Shown piece after piece: positions 28,172 to 36,876 of a stretch of 64,000 bases of DNA. The translations under genes were made by a program, and so were the position numbers. The stretch lies in NCBI GenBank assembly GCA_963665575.2, contig CAXXDW010000004.1, positions 247,517 to 311,516 of the forward strand, in the 5' to 3' direction. The notes beneath the pieces are model-generated. The model saw nothing but the letters and a program-made list of their open reading frames with translations. It did no database searches and had not been told where the DNA came from. Numbering within the stretch: position 1 is the stretch's first letter; every line of letters starts with the position of its first letter. This DNA comes from Rariloculus sp963665575 (GTDB lineage: Bacteria; Pseudomonadota; Gammaproteobacteria; Steroidobacterales; Rariloculaceae).

Positions 28172-30346
28172 ATGTACAAACGGAAACTTGTGAACCGATT
28201 GACGGTCGCGTTGCTCGGCTTCGTCGCTGCGATCGTGCTTGGCGCATGCGCGAGCCGCGGGGCGAGCGAGAATGACGCTGCGCGCGCGGTGCTGGAATCT
28301 GTCGTAGTGACAGGAAGCCGTGCCGCGTCGCAACAAGTGTTCGGGGCGGCCGTAACACCGGAGCTGGCGTCGCGCATTGCAGCGAACGCGCCCGCGGGCC
28401 CCGGACCGCTCGCAGCGAACGAAGAACTCTGGATCATCGCCACGCCAACCGAAGTGGGCGCGGCTCCCGACTCGAACGAGGACGCCTCGCCGGGCTCCGG
28501 TGCGATGCTCGCGTCCCTGCTACCGGACGACGCCGATCCCGGCGACCCCACCATCGAAATCCCTCTGCCGCTAAAACACACCGACGTGCGCGCCGAGATC
28601 GTCGGCTACGTCAGCACGGTGGACGTGACCCAGCAGTTCGAGAACCCGTTCGACACGAAGATCGAAGCGGTCTACGTATTTCCGCTGCCGGAAAAAGCGG
28701 CGATCAACGAGTTCGTCATGACCATTGGCGAACGGCGCATACGCGGCATTCTCAGGGAACGCGAGGAAGCCGAAGCGATCTACGCGGAGGCTCGCGCGCA
28801 AGGCTACCAGGCGAGCCTGCTGACGCAGCACCGCCCCAACATCTTCGAGCAGAAGGTGGCGAACATCGAACCGGGCAACCGGATCGACGTCAACATCCGC
28901 TACTTCCACACGCTTTCGTATCGGGATGGCTGGTATTCGTTCGTCTTTCCCACCGTCGTCGGACCCAGGTTCAACCCGCCGGACTGGAACGATCCCGTCA
29001 CGGCGCTGCCGCGCATGCCTGTCCAGCCGCATGTGCCGGGCGTTGGCGTGCAGTATCTACGCCCGAATGAACGCTCGGGACACGATATCGCCATCTCCGT
29101 CGCGCTTGACGCGGGTGTCGAGATCGAGGCCATCGAAGCGAGCCACGCCGTCGACGAGGTCCGCGCAGGCGAGACTACCGCGACTGTCGAGCTGGCCAAC
29201 CGTACGACGATCCCGAATCGCGACTTCATCCTCGAATTCAAGGTCGCCGGCGACCGAGTCAAAACGAACCTGCTGACCTACGCCGAACCCGAGGACACGG
29301 ACGCCGGGTACTTCACGATGATGCTTTACCCGCCCGACGACCTCACCGACTTGCGCCGGCATCCATTGGAAATGGTTTTCGTGCTGGACAGCTCTGGCTC
29401 CATGAGCGGTTTGCCGATCACCCAGGCCAAGGCTGCGATCGTCAGCGCGCTCGATGGGCTCCAACGCAGCGACACGTTTCAGATCATCCGTTTCTCCGAC
29501 AACGCGAGCACCTTCGGCGACGAACCGGTTGCGGCCACGCGAAGAAACATCGAGCGGGCGAAGCGTTACGTAAGGGGGCTCAACGGCGACGGCGGCACGA
29601 TGATGATCGAGGGCATACGCGCCGCGCTCGACTTCCCGCACGATCCCCGGAGGCTTCGATTCGTCACGTTCCTGACCGACGGCTTCATCGGCAACGAGGC
29701 CGAGATCCTGCGAGAGATTCACGCGTCGATCGGCGAGTCGAGGATATTCAGCTTTGGCGTGGGCTCCTCGGTCAACCGCTATCTCCTCGAACGCATGGCG
29801 GTTATCGGGCGCGGCGCCGTAGCCTACCTTGGCCTCGACGATTCAGGCAGCGACGTAATGGACGACTTCTTCGGCAGGATCAGTCACCCTGCGCTCTCCG
29901 ACTTGAGTATCGACTGGGGCGAGATGCAGGTTACCGATGTGTATCCGAGCCGCCTGCCTGATCTCTTCGTCGGGCGACCGGTCGTTGTCACCGGCAAGTT
30001 CAGCGGAGAGCCCGGTGAACTGACCGTGCAGGGCAAGGCGGGCAGTGAACAGATCGAGTTCGCGGTCCATCCTGACGGCCGGGAACCGGATCATTCATTC
30101 CTGCCGCAGCTCTGGGCACGGCTGCGCATCGCCGATCTCATGGACAGGCGAGTCCGGGACACTGATCCATACGGCGAACTCGACGGCATGATCAGGCGCA
30201 CGGCGCTCGACTATGAGCTCATGTCCGACTACACGGCGTTCGTCGCAGTCGATGCATCGCAACGGACGTCCGGGGGCCACGGCGTCACGGTGGTGCAGCC
30301 CGTGCCCGTGCCGGCCGGGGTGCGATACGAAACGACGGTGCCGTAG
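28172..30346 (+). CDS. VIT and von Willebrand factor A domain lipoprotein
   Basis: 724 residues from ATG 28172, with GGAG about nine bases upstream; a GTG at 28157 is also in frame. The signal peptide ends in a lipobox (VLGACAS). Residues ~40-50 read ESVVVTGSR, identical to the opening of many TonB-dependent receptor plugs. The VIT domain covers about 130-260 (HTDVRAEIVGYVSTVDVTQQF, YVFPLPEKAAI). The VWA domain starts near 405 with VLDSSGSMSG, a complete MIDAS DxSxS motif, then FLTDGFIGNE. Such proteins resemble inter-alpha-trypsin inhibitor heavy chains and bind other proteins in a metal-dependent way. It is the last gene of the sigma-factor cluster and probably its main output. Confidence 0.88.
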   Translation: MYKRKLVNRLTVALLGFVAAIVLGACASRGASENDAARAVLESVVVTGSRAASQQVFGAAVTPELASRIAANAPAGPGPLAANEELWIIATPTEVGAAPDSNEDASPGSGAMLASLLPDDADPGDPTIEIPLPLKHTDVRAEIVGYVSTVDVTQQFENPFDTKIEAVYVFPLPEKAAINEFVMTIGERRIRGILREREEAEAIYAEARAQGYQASLLTQHRPNIFEQKVANIEPGNRIDVNIRYFHTLSYRDGWYSFVFPTVVGPRFNPPDWNDPVTALPRMPVQPHVPGVGVQYLRPNERSGHDIAISVALDAGVEIEAIEASHAVDEVRAGETTATVELANRTTIPNRDFILEFKVAGDRVKTNLLTYAEPEDTDAGYFTMMLYPPDDLTDLRRHPLEMVFVLDSSGSMSGLPITQAKAAIVSALDGLQRSDTFQIIRFSDNASTFGDEPVAATRRNIERAKRYVRGLNGDGGTMMIEGIRAALDFPHDPRRLRFVTFLTDGFIGNEAEILREIHASIGESRIFSFGVGSSVNRYLLERMAVIGRGAVAYLGLDDSGSDVMDDFFGRISHPALSDLSIDWGEMQVTDVYPSRLPDLFVGRPVVVTGKFSGEPGELTVQGKAGSEQIEFAVHPDGREPDHSFLPQLWARLRIADLMDRRVRDTDPYGELDGMIRRTALDYELMSDYTAFVAVDASQRTSGGHGVTVVQPVPVPAGVRYETTVP

Positions 30347-30395
30347 GGCTGGGCCGTCACTGGCGATAGACGTAGGGCTGGGCCGTCACTGGCGA
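30342..30395. repeat. 25-bp perfect direct repeat, two copies
   Basis: A 25-base unit beginning CGTAGGGCTGGGCC occurs at 30342-30366 and again at 30371-30395, a 29-base period. The first copy spans the stop codon of the VIT/VWA gene. It is a simple tandem duplication of the gene end in the gap before convergent purA. Confidence 0.9.
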
Positions 30396-30455
30396 GTGAC
30401 GTCGCGCTGGAGAAACACGCTGCGCCGCCCCACTCCGTGCTATTCGCCGCTGCCG

Positions 30456-31750
30456 CTATCCGAACGGATGCTGCCGGACGATGATCGCGTCGCGGCTCGG
30501 ACCCGTGGACACGATGTCGACCGGCACGCCGAGAATGGTCTCGATGCGGCCGAGATAGTCGTGTGCTTCGGTCGGCAGCGCCGCCCAGGACGTGACTTCC
30601 GACGTCGGGGTCTTCCAGCCCGGCATTGTCTCGTAGACCGGCTCGCACTCGTCGTAGCGATCGATCAGCAACGGCAGCGTCGAGAGAGCCTCGCCATCGA
30701 GGCGGTAGCCGACGCAGATCTTGACCTCGTCGAGACCGTCGAGAACGTCGAGCTTGGTTACGCACAGGCCGCTCAGGCTGTTCGCGAAGACGGCGTGGCG
30801 AAGTACCACGGCGTCAAACCAGCCGCAGCGGCGCGGCCGCCCGGTCGTGGAGCCGAACTCCGCGCCGACCGTCGCCAGGTGTTGCCCCATGTCGTCGAGC
30901 AGCTCCGTGGGGAACGGGCCCCCGCGCCGACGCGGGTCGTGTAAGCCTTGACGATGCCAAGCACGTAGTCCACCGAATGCGGCCCGACGCCTGAGCCCGT
31001 CAGTACGCCGCCGACGGTCGTATTCGATGAGGTGACAAAGGGATAGGTGCCGAGATCGATATCGAGCATCCCGCCCTGTGCGCCCTCGAACAACACACGT
31101 CGGCCCTGGTCCTGAAGGTCGCGCAGCAGTTCGCTGACGTCGGCGACGAGCGGCTTGACGCGCTCGCCGAGCATGGCCAGACGGTCGTATTCCCCGGCCG
31201 CATCGATGCCGGACGCGTTGTAGTACCGTTTGAGCAGGAAGTTGTGCAGGTCGAGCAGCCGCTCGAGCCGCTCGCGCAGACCATCGGGTGAGAACAGGTC
31301 CGCGATGCGCAACGCCCGCCGTGCCGCCTTGTCCTCGTAGGCAGGACCGATGCCGCGGCCTGTCGTTCCGATAGCACCGCTGCCACGCGCCTTCTCGCGC
31401 GCCAGGTCGAGCGCCAGATGCGACGACAGGATCAGCGGGCAGGCCGGCGAAATCCGCAAGCGCTCCTCAACCGGAACGCCGCGGGCGCTCAAGGTATCCA
31501 TCTCCCTGGCCAGCGCGTCGAGCGAAACGACGACGCCGTTGCCGATCAGGCACTTGACGCCGGCCCTCAGGATCCCCGACGGGATCAGATGCAGGATGGT
31601 CTTTTCGCCGTCGGCAACGAGCGTGTGACCGGCATTGTGGCCGCCCTGGAACCGCACAACGGCATCGGCCCGTTCGGCCAGCACGTCGACAACGGCACCC
31701 TTGCCCTCGTCGCCCCACTGCGTGCCGATTACGACAACACTGCGGCCCAC
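30456..31750 (-). CDS. purA: adenylosuccinate synthetase, single-base frameshift in this sequence
   Basis: PurA joins IMP and aspartate using GTP to make adenylosuccinate for AMP synthesis. The N-terminus has the P-loop-like GTQWGDEGKG, then GGHNAGHTLV and GAIGTTGRGIGPAYEDK. The C-terminus has LCVTKLDVLDGLDEVKIC and a typical end. The two parts are in different frames. The break is in KAYTTRVGAG/PFPTELLDDMG, where plus C 30919-30923 lacks one base. With one base restored the product is 431 residues, matching the family. purA is normally essential, so a sequencing or assembly error is the favoured explanation. It lies four bases downstream of a DUF2065 gene in the hflX-hflK-hflC order. Confidence 0.92.
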
Positions 31751-31754
31751 GTCG

Positions 31755-31943
31755 CTATCTCACGACAACAAGCAACGCCAGTCCCGCGATCACGAACGCG
31801 AGGCCGAAGCTGCGAAGTTGATTGTCGTTGAGCCCGGCCATCGCGGCCAGTCCACGCCGCCAGCCCTGAGGTGAAATGAACGGGAAAAGACCCTCGAGGA
31901 TCAGGTAGAAAGCCACGCCCGCGAACAGATCCGCCCAGGCCAC
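31755..31943 (-). CDS. DUF2065 small membrane protein
   Basis: 62 residues with two hydrophobic segments: DLFAGVAFYLILEGLFPFISP at the N-terminus (21 residues, read as two parts DLFAGVAFYLI and LEGLFPFISP) and LAFVIAGLALLVVV at the C-terminus. The conserved ISPxxWR segment between them marks DUF2065. The family is found between hflC and purA in many Gammaproteobacteria, exactly as here. Its function is unknown. It is four bases upstream of purA, so the genes are translationally close. Confidence 0.88.
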   Translation of the reverse strand: MAWADLFAGVAFYLILEGLFPFISPQGWRRGLAAMAGLNDNQLRSFGLAFVIAGLALLVVVR

Positions 31944-31984
31944 AGCCCCAGCCCCCTGTCAAGCCCGCTTGTGTGTGAGTGCGT

Positions 31985-32869
31985 CTATTCGGCAACCATT
32001 GCGGTACCGAATTCGCTGCGCAGGAACTTGAAGAAATCGCTGTCAGGCTGCAGCACCAGCACGTCCTGGTCCCCGCCGATCGATGCCCGATAGGCCGACA
32101 TGCTGCGATAGAAGGAATAGAAGTCGGGATCCTGCGTGTACGCGTTGGCATAGATCTCCGCTGCGCGCGCATCGCCTTCGCCGCGCGTGCGTTCGGCATC
32201 GCGATAGGCTTCGGCCAGGATCACCGTTCGCTGACGGTCGGCATCGGCCTGAATCATTTCCGACTCTTCCTCGCCCTCGGCCCGAAGCTGCGCGGCGGTA
32301 CGCTGACGCTCCTCGCGCATGCGGCTATAGACGGAGTCGCTGACTTCCTCGGAAAGATCGATGCGCTTCACGCGCACATCGACGACCTCAATGCCGAGTT
32401 CCGGGGAGCGTTCGCGCGCATCGAGGAGCATCTGGTTCATGAACTCCGAGCGCTCGGCCGATACGACCTCCTGCACGGTGCGACGGCTGATCGCCGCCTT
32501 GATCCCTTCCTTGATGATCGCCGAAAGACGCTCGACGGCGAGCAACTCGTCGCCGCGTACCGTTCGGTAGTAGTCCGCGGGATCCGTGATCCGCCAGGTC
32601 ACGAAGTAGTCAACGATGAGGTTCTTCTTCTCACCCGTCAGGAACTTCTCCTGGGCATCCTCGAAGGTGAGAATGCGATTCTGGTACTTCGTGACCGTGT
32701 TGACGAACGGTATCTTGAAGTGCAGGCCGGGCTCGTAGTCGGCTCGCACGATCTCGCCGAAGCGCAGCTTCAGCGCATGCTCTCGCTCGTCGACGGTAAA
32801 CACCGACATGCCGACAATAACGACCGCGGCTGCCGCAACGATCAGTGTCAGGTTCGTTTTGGGACTCAT
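31985..32869 (-). CDS. hflC: HflC, SPFH-domain modulator of FtsH
   Basis: 294 residues from ATG 32869. One N-terminal membrane anchor (LTLIVAAAAVVIVGMSVF) leads to the SPFH domain (VDEREHALKLRFGEIVRADYEPGLH split over its first strands, then LTGEKKNLIVDYFVTWRI). A long charged coiled region follows (REERQRTAAQLRAEGEEES). HflC and HflK form a large inner-membrane complex that encloses and restrains the FtsH protease, with most of the protein in the periplasm. It lies 31 bases downstream of hflK. The C-terminus is short, as in other HflC proteins. Confidence 0.95.
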   Translation of the reverse strand: MSPKTNLTLIVAAAAVVIVGMSVFTVDEREHALKLRFGEIVRADYEPGLHFKIPFVNTVTKYQNRILTFEDAQEKFLTGEKKNLIVDYFVTWRITDPADYYRTVRGDELLAVERLSAIIKEGIKAAISRRTVQEVVSAERSEFMNQMLLDARERSPELGIEVVDVRVKRIDLSEEVSDSVYSRMREERQRTAAQLRAEGEEESEMIQADADRQRTVILAEAYRDAERTRGEGDARAAEIYANAYTQDPDFYSFYRSMSAYRASIGGDQDVLVLQPDSDFFKFLRSEFGTAMVAE

Positions 32870-32900
32870 GGCGTGATTCCTCGATTCTCGCGATCGGCGA

Positions 32901-34016
32901 TCAGCGCAGATCGCGCTCGCGCGCATCGCGCGCCGATACGTTGTTGCTGAGCGGCATCGGCGGCGGGGGCGCGTCGGTGACAATGCTGCCGCGGCGCTGC
33001 GTGAGCTGATCGAGCGGCAGGTACAGCAGGTTATTGCCGCCTTCGGTGTCGATCAGCACTTTGGTCGAGTTGGCCAGTATCGACTCGAGCGTCTCGAGAT
33101 AGAGCCTTTCGCGCGTCACGTTGGGCGCCTTCTGGTATTCGGCGAGGATCTGCACGAAGCGGTCAGCCTCGCCTTCGGCATCGGCGATGGCCCGGGACCG
33201 GTAGGCGTCGGCGTCCTGGAGCTGCCGGGCAGCGGCGCCGCGCGCCCTCGGCAGGATATCGTTCGAGTAGGACTCGGCCTCGAGAATCCGTCGTTCCCGG
33301 TCCTCGCGCGCCTTGACTGCGTCCTGCACGCTGCCCTCGACCTCGCGCGGGAAGTTCGCTTCCTGCAGGTTGACCTCGTAGACCGTGATGCCGGTGCCGT
33401 AGGTGTCAAGCGTGTTCTGCAGCAGCTCTTGCGTCTGCGCGGCGACATCGGCACGGCCCTCGGTAAGAATGAAGTCGAGGTAGTTCTTGCCGACGATCTC
33501 CCTGATTGCGCTCGCGGTCACGCCCTGCAGCGTATCCACGGGGTCGCGCAGGTTGAACAGGTACGAGTACGGGTCGGCGCGCCGGTACTGGACGATCAGA
33601 TCGACGATCACGATGTTCTCGTCGCGCGTGAGCATGCTGCCCTGATACGCCCAGCGTTCCGTCATGCTCGCATTGACCTTCTCGACCGTTTCGATCGGCC
33701 ACGGCATGTGCCAGCGCAGGCCAGGTTGCGTCGTTGCGGTGTACTGGCCGAACCGCAGTACGATGCCGCGTTCGGCGGCGTCGACCATGTAGAAGCCCGT
33801 GGCCGCCCAGACGCCGATCGCGAGTACCGCAGCGGCTCCGAAGAGGCCCGAACCCGGCGTCTTCGCGCCGTCCTGCCCGCGGCCCGGGCCGCGGCTTCCG
33901 CCGAACAGCCCCGCGAGCTTGCGCTGGAAATCCCGCATGATCGCATCGAGATCCGCGGGGCCCTTGTCGCCCCCTGATTGCCAGGGGCTACCCTTGTCTT
34001 TGTCGTCCCATCCCAT
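32901..34016 (-). CDS. hflK: HflK, SPFH-domain modulator of FtsH
   Basis: 371 residues from ATG 34016; a GTG at 34025 overlapping the hflX stop is also possible. The opening MGWDDKDKGSPWQSG and glycine-rich segment match HflK. The membrane anchor (FGAAAVLAIGVWAATGFYMV) is followed by the SPFH domain (AERGIVLRFGQYTATTQPG, then MLTRDENIVIVDLIVQYR) and a long charged coiled region. It pairs with HflC, encoded 31 bases downstream, to regulate FtsH. A proline-rich tail (APPPPMPLSN) ends the protein. Confidence 0.95.
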   Translation of the reverse strand: MGWDDKDKGSPWQSGGDKGPADLDAIMRDFQRKLAGLFGGSRGPGRGQDGAKTPGSGLFGAAAVLAIGVWAATGFYMVDAAERGIVLRFGQYTATTQPGLRWHMPWPIETVEKVNASMTERWAYQGSMLTRDENIVIVDLIVQYRRADPYSYLFNLRDPVDTLQGVTASAIREIVGKNYLDFILTEGRADVAAQTQELLQNTLDTYGTGITVYEVNLQEANFPREVEGSVQDAVKAREDRERRILEAESYSNDILPRARGAAARQLQDADAYRSRAIADAEGEADRFVQILAEYQKAPNVTRERLYLETLESILANSTKVLIDTEGGNNLLYLPLDQLTQRRGSIVTDAPPPPMPLSNNVSARDARERDLR

Positions 34017-34021
34017 ATCAG

Positions 34022-35317
34022 TCACGCTTTGTGTCGTGTGTGGCTTTGAACATCGTCAGTGGAAAACCCTTCGCGCCGGCACAGTTCCCGCCAGCGGCGC
34101 GCAGTGAGCTCGACATCCAGCGTCCAGCCGCCCGCATCGTCCGGGGCTTCGTGCCGAACCGCCTGCCAGTCGAACAGCTTCGCCCGCACCCGGCTCTGCT
34201 CGGGTCCGAGCCTGAGCCGGCCGCGCACCGGCCGTCCGTTCAGCCGCGTGCGAATCATGTCCGTGAGCCCTTCGAGTCCTTCTCCGGTCTTCGCAGATAC
34301 GCCTGTTTTGGCGCTTTCGGAGGCCGCAAGTTCCCTTCGCTCACGCTCGCCCGCCCGGTCGAGCTTATTGTACACACGTATGCAGTCTGCGTCCGACGCA
34401 CCGATTTGCCCGAGCACGTCCTCAACCTGCCGCATTCGATCCTCGTAATGCGGGTCACTCGCGTCGATGACATGAAGCAGCAGCGACGCGTCGCGAGTCT
34501 CGGTCAAAGTCGCACGAAACGCCGCCACGAGTTCATGCGGCAGATCGCGGACGAAACCGACAGTGTCCACGAGCAGGACCTGCTCGCCGCCGCCGAGCGA
34601 CAGCCTGCGGATGGTCGGATCGAGCGTCGCGAAAAGTTGATCCTTCGCTTCGAGGTCGGCGCCTGACAAGGCATTGAACAACGTCGTCTTGCCGGCGTTG
34701 GTGTAACCCACCAGAGCAACCGTCGAGAGCCCGGAGCGTTTGCGTTCCCGACGCCCGACCTCGCGACCGCGCAGTACGCGCTCCATTCCCGACTTGAGCC
34801 GCCTGATCCGCTTGCCTAGCAGCCGCCGGTCCGTTTCAAGCTGGGTTTCGCCGGGCCCCCTGAGGCCAATACCGCCTTTCTGGCGCTCCAGATGACTCCA
34901 GCCGCGGACCAGGCGGGTCGACAGGTGTTCGAGCTGTGCCAGTTCGACCTGCAGCTTGCCTTCGAAACTTGCCGCGCGTTGCGCGAAGATGTCGAGAATC
35001 AGTCCGTTGCGGTCAAGCACGCGCACCTTGAACAGCGCCTCGAGGTTGCGCTCCTGACTCGGGCTCAGAGCCCGGTTGACGAGAACGAGTTCCGCACCGG
35101 AATCGTGCGCGAGTTCAGCGACTTGCTCGGCCTTGCCCGCACCGATCAAGTAGCGGGGATTCGGCCGATTGAGCCTGGATCGAACTTCGCCGATGACTTC
35201 GGCTCCGGCAGAACCTGCGAGCGCACGAAACTCCTGGGTCTCGTCGTCCTGGCAGGGACTGCCGATACCGACGTGCAGCAACAACGAGCGTTCGCCGCTG
35301 CGTGGACGATCAAACAA
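34022..35317 (-). CDS. hflX: GTPase HflX
   Basis: 431 residues. HflX is a ribosome-binding GTPase that splits stalled ribosomes after stress. It has an N-terminal nucleotide-binding domain (NPRYLIGAGKAEQVAEL), a helical linker (KGGIGLRGPGETQLETDRR) and a G domain with GYTNAGKTT (G1), DTVGFVRDLP (G3) and YNKLD (G4). The start is TTG 35317 with GGGAGGA seven to eight bases upstream; the nearby ATG is in another frame and closed after four codons. It lies between hfq and hflK. Its stop overlaps the alternative GTG start of hflK. Confidence 0.95.
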   Translation of the reverse strand: MFDRPRSGERSLLLHVGIGSPCQDDETQEFRALAGSAGAEVIGEVRSRLNRPNPRYLIGAGKAEQVAELAHDSGAELVLVNRALSPSQERNLEALFKVRVLDRNGLILDIFAQRAASFEGKLQVELAQLEHLSTRLVRGWSHLERQKGGIGLRGPGETQLETDRRLLGKRIRRLKSGMERVLRGREVGRRERKRSGLSTVALVGYTNAGKTTLFNALSGADLEAKDQLFATLDPTIRRLSLGGGEQVLLVDTVGFVRDLPHELVAAFRATLTETRDASLLLHVIDASDPHYEDRMRQVEDVLGQIGASDADCIRVYNKLDRAGERERRELAASESAKTGVSAKTGEGLEGLTDMIRTRLNGRPVRGRLRLGPEQSRVRAKLFDWQAVRHEAPDDAGGWTLDVELTARRWRELCRREGFSTDDVQSHTRHKA

Positions 35318-35346
35318 TTCGCATTCCTCCCGGAGGAACCGGGGAA

Positions 35347-35595
35347 CTAATCCGCCGCACTATCGTCGCTGTCGTCGCCGCTGGGCAGCCGGACACTGCG
35401 GGAGGGCACCACAGTCGATATCGCGTGCTTGTACACCATCTGACTTACGCTGTTGCGCAATAGAACGACGAACTGATCGAACGCTTCGATATGGCCATGC
35501 AGCTTGATGCCGTTGACGAGGTAAATGGAAACAGGAACCTTCTCCCGTCGCAAGAGATTGAGAAAGGGATCCTGCAGCGTCTGACCTCTGGCCAT
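35347..35595 (-). CDS. hfq: RNA chaperone Hfq
   Basis: 82 residues from ATG 35595, with AAGGAG seven bases upstream. The Sm1 and Sm2 motifs are conserved: QTLQDPFLNLLRREKVPVSI at the start, LVNGIKLHGHIEAFDQFVVL, then MVYKHAISTVVPSR. The hexamer pairs small RNAs with mRNAs. The tail is short and acidic (SGDDSDDSAAD). It sits 29 bases upstream of hflX in the canonical miaA-hfq-hflX order, with a 150-base gap after miaA that probably carries its own promoter. Confidence 0.97.
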   Translation of the reverse strand: MARGQTLQDPFLNLLRREKVPVSIYLVNGIKLHGHIEAFDQFVVLLRNSVSQMVYKHAISTVVPSRSVRLPSGDDSDDSAAD

Positions 35596-35745
35596 TTGCA
35601 TCTCCTTGTTTTTTTCCGGGCCGTTGTTTGCGGGAATTCCGAAATCAAGCCGGAGCCGATTCCGCCACTTGCTGCGCAACCTGAATTCTCGCCGCGACGT
35701 TGTTCCCACTACTGCCGGACGGTGCCATTTGAAGAACGGCGAATA

Positions 35746-36702
35746 CTAGCATAGCGGCTCAACAGCGTTACCCATATGGCCTTCGATGCGTCGTGCCAGA
35801 TCGCCGGCAAGATTTGTTGAAAACGCATCAAGTCGCTCGACCCCGATCTCGCCGCGAAGCCAGGTGAGCTGACGCTTGGCGAGCTGGCGCGTCGCGGCAA
35901 GGGCACGCGAACGCGCCTCGGGCCAGGCGTACTCGTTGTCGAGGTACCGCCAGATCTGCCGGTAGCCGACTGCACGCATCGACGTGCTGGCGGGATCCAG
36001 ATCGCCGCGCCGCCTGAGCCGCCGGACTTCGGCGACGAAGCCCGCCTCGACCATTGCATCGAACCGCCGTTCGATGCGCGCGGCAAGCGCCGTCCGCTCG
36101 GCGGGCACAAGTGCGATCGTCATGATGGCCGGACGCGCCTCCTCCCCCGCCGAGCGTTGCAGCGCCGTCAACGCCCGACCGGTCAGCGCGTGGACCTCGA
36201 GCGCCCGCTGGATCCGCTGTCTGTCGTTCGGCGCGATGCGTGCGGCGGCGTCCGGATCGACCGACTCGAGCCGCCGATGCAATGCCGGCCAGCCCTGTAC
36301 GGCCGCTTCGGCATCGAGTGCCTCGCGAATAGCCGGATCGCGGCCGGGCAGCGGCGCAAGACCATCGCGCAGCGCACGCAGATAGAGCAGCGTGCCACCG
36401 ACGACCAGCGGCAGCCTGCCGCGATCGCGGATCGCCTCGATCTCGCGCAGCGCATCGCTGCGGAAGCGGCCCGCCGAGTAGGTTTCCGTCGGCTCGAGGA
36501 TGTCGATGAGGTGATGCGGCACGGCCGCGCGAACGTCGGCCGCGGGCTTCGCCGTGCCGATATCCATTCCCCGGTAGACCAGAGCGGAATCCATGCTCAC
36601 GACCTCGACCGGGAAGCGCTCCGCCAGAGCAAGCGCAACGTCGGTCTTGCCGCACGCCGTCGGGCCGGTCAGGCAGACACAGCGCAGTGTTCGCCGGCTC
36701 AT
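35746..36702 (-). CDS. miaA: tRNA dimethylallyltransferase
   Basis: 318 residues. MiaA adds a dimethylallyl group to A37 of tRNAs that read U-starting codons. The N-terminal P-loop is LTGPTACGKTDVAL, then SMDSALVYRGMDIGTAKP and PHHLIDILEP, all family signatures, with VVGGTLLYLRAL in the middle. The C-terminal tRNA-binding part has RQLAKRQLTWLR. It follows mutL by 174 bases and precedes hfq, the usual gammaproteobacterial order. Confidence 0.96.
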   Translation of the reverse strand: MSRRTLRCVCLTGPTACGKTDVALALAERFPVEVVSMDSALVYRGMDIGTAKPAADVRAAVPHHLIDILEPTETYSAGRFRSDALREIEAIRDRGRLPLVVGGTLLYLRALRDGLAPLPGRDPAIREALDAEAAVQGWPALHRRLESVDPDAAARIAPNDRQRIQRALEVHALTGRALTALQRSAGEEARPAIMTIALVPAERTALAARIERRFDAMVEAGFVAEVRRLRRRGDLDPASTSMRAVGYRQIWRYLDNEYAWPEARSRALAATRQLAKRQLTWLRGEIGVERLDAFSTNLAGDLARRIEGHMGNAVEPLC

Positions 36703-36876
36703 CGCGGTCGCGAAGCCCGAAGAGCCTGCGCCGCAGGAAGTCGCGACAGCGAAAATTCGATATCGCCGTCGCTTCGACCGATCGGTTGAGGAGATTTTCG
36801 AGCCATATATGACGAAATCGATCGAAGCGGCGGATGAGAGCGGATTTGCAGCCGGTAATTCCTGCGGCGCACGCTC

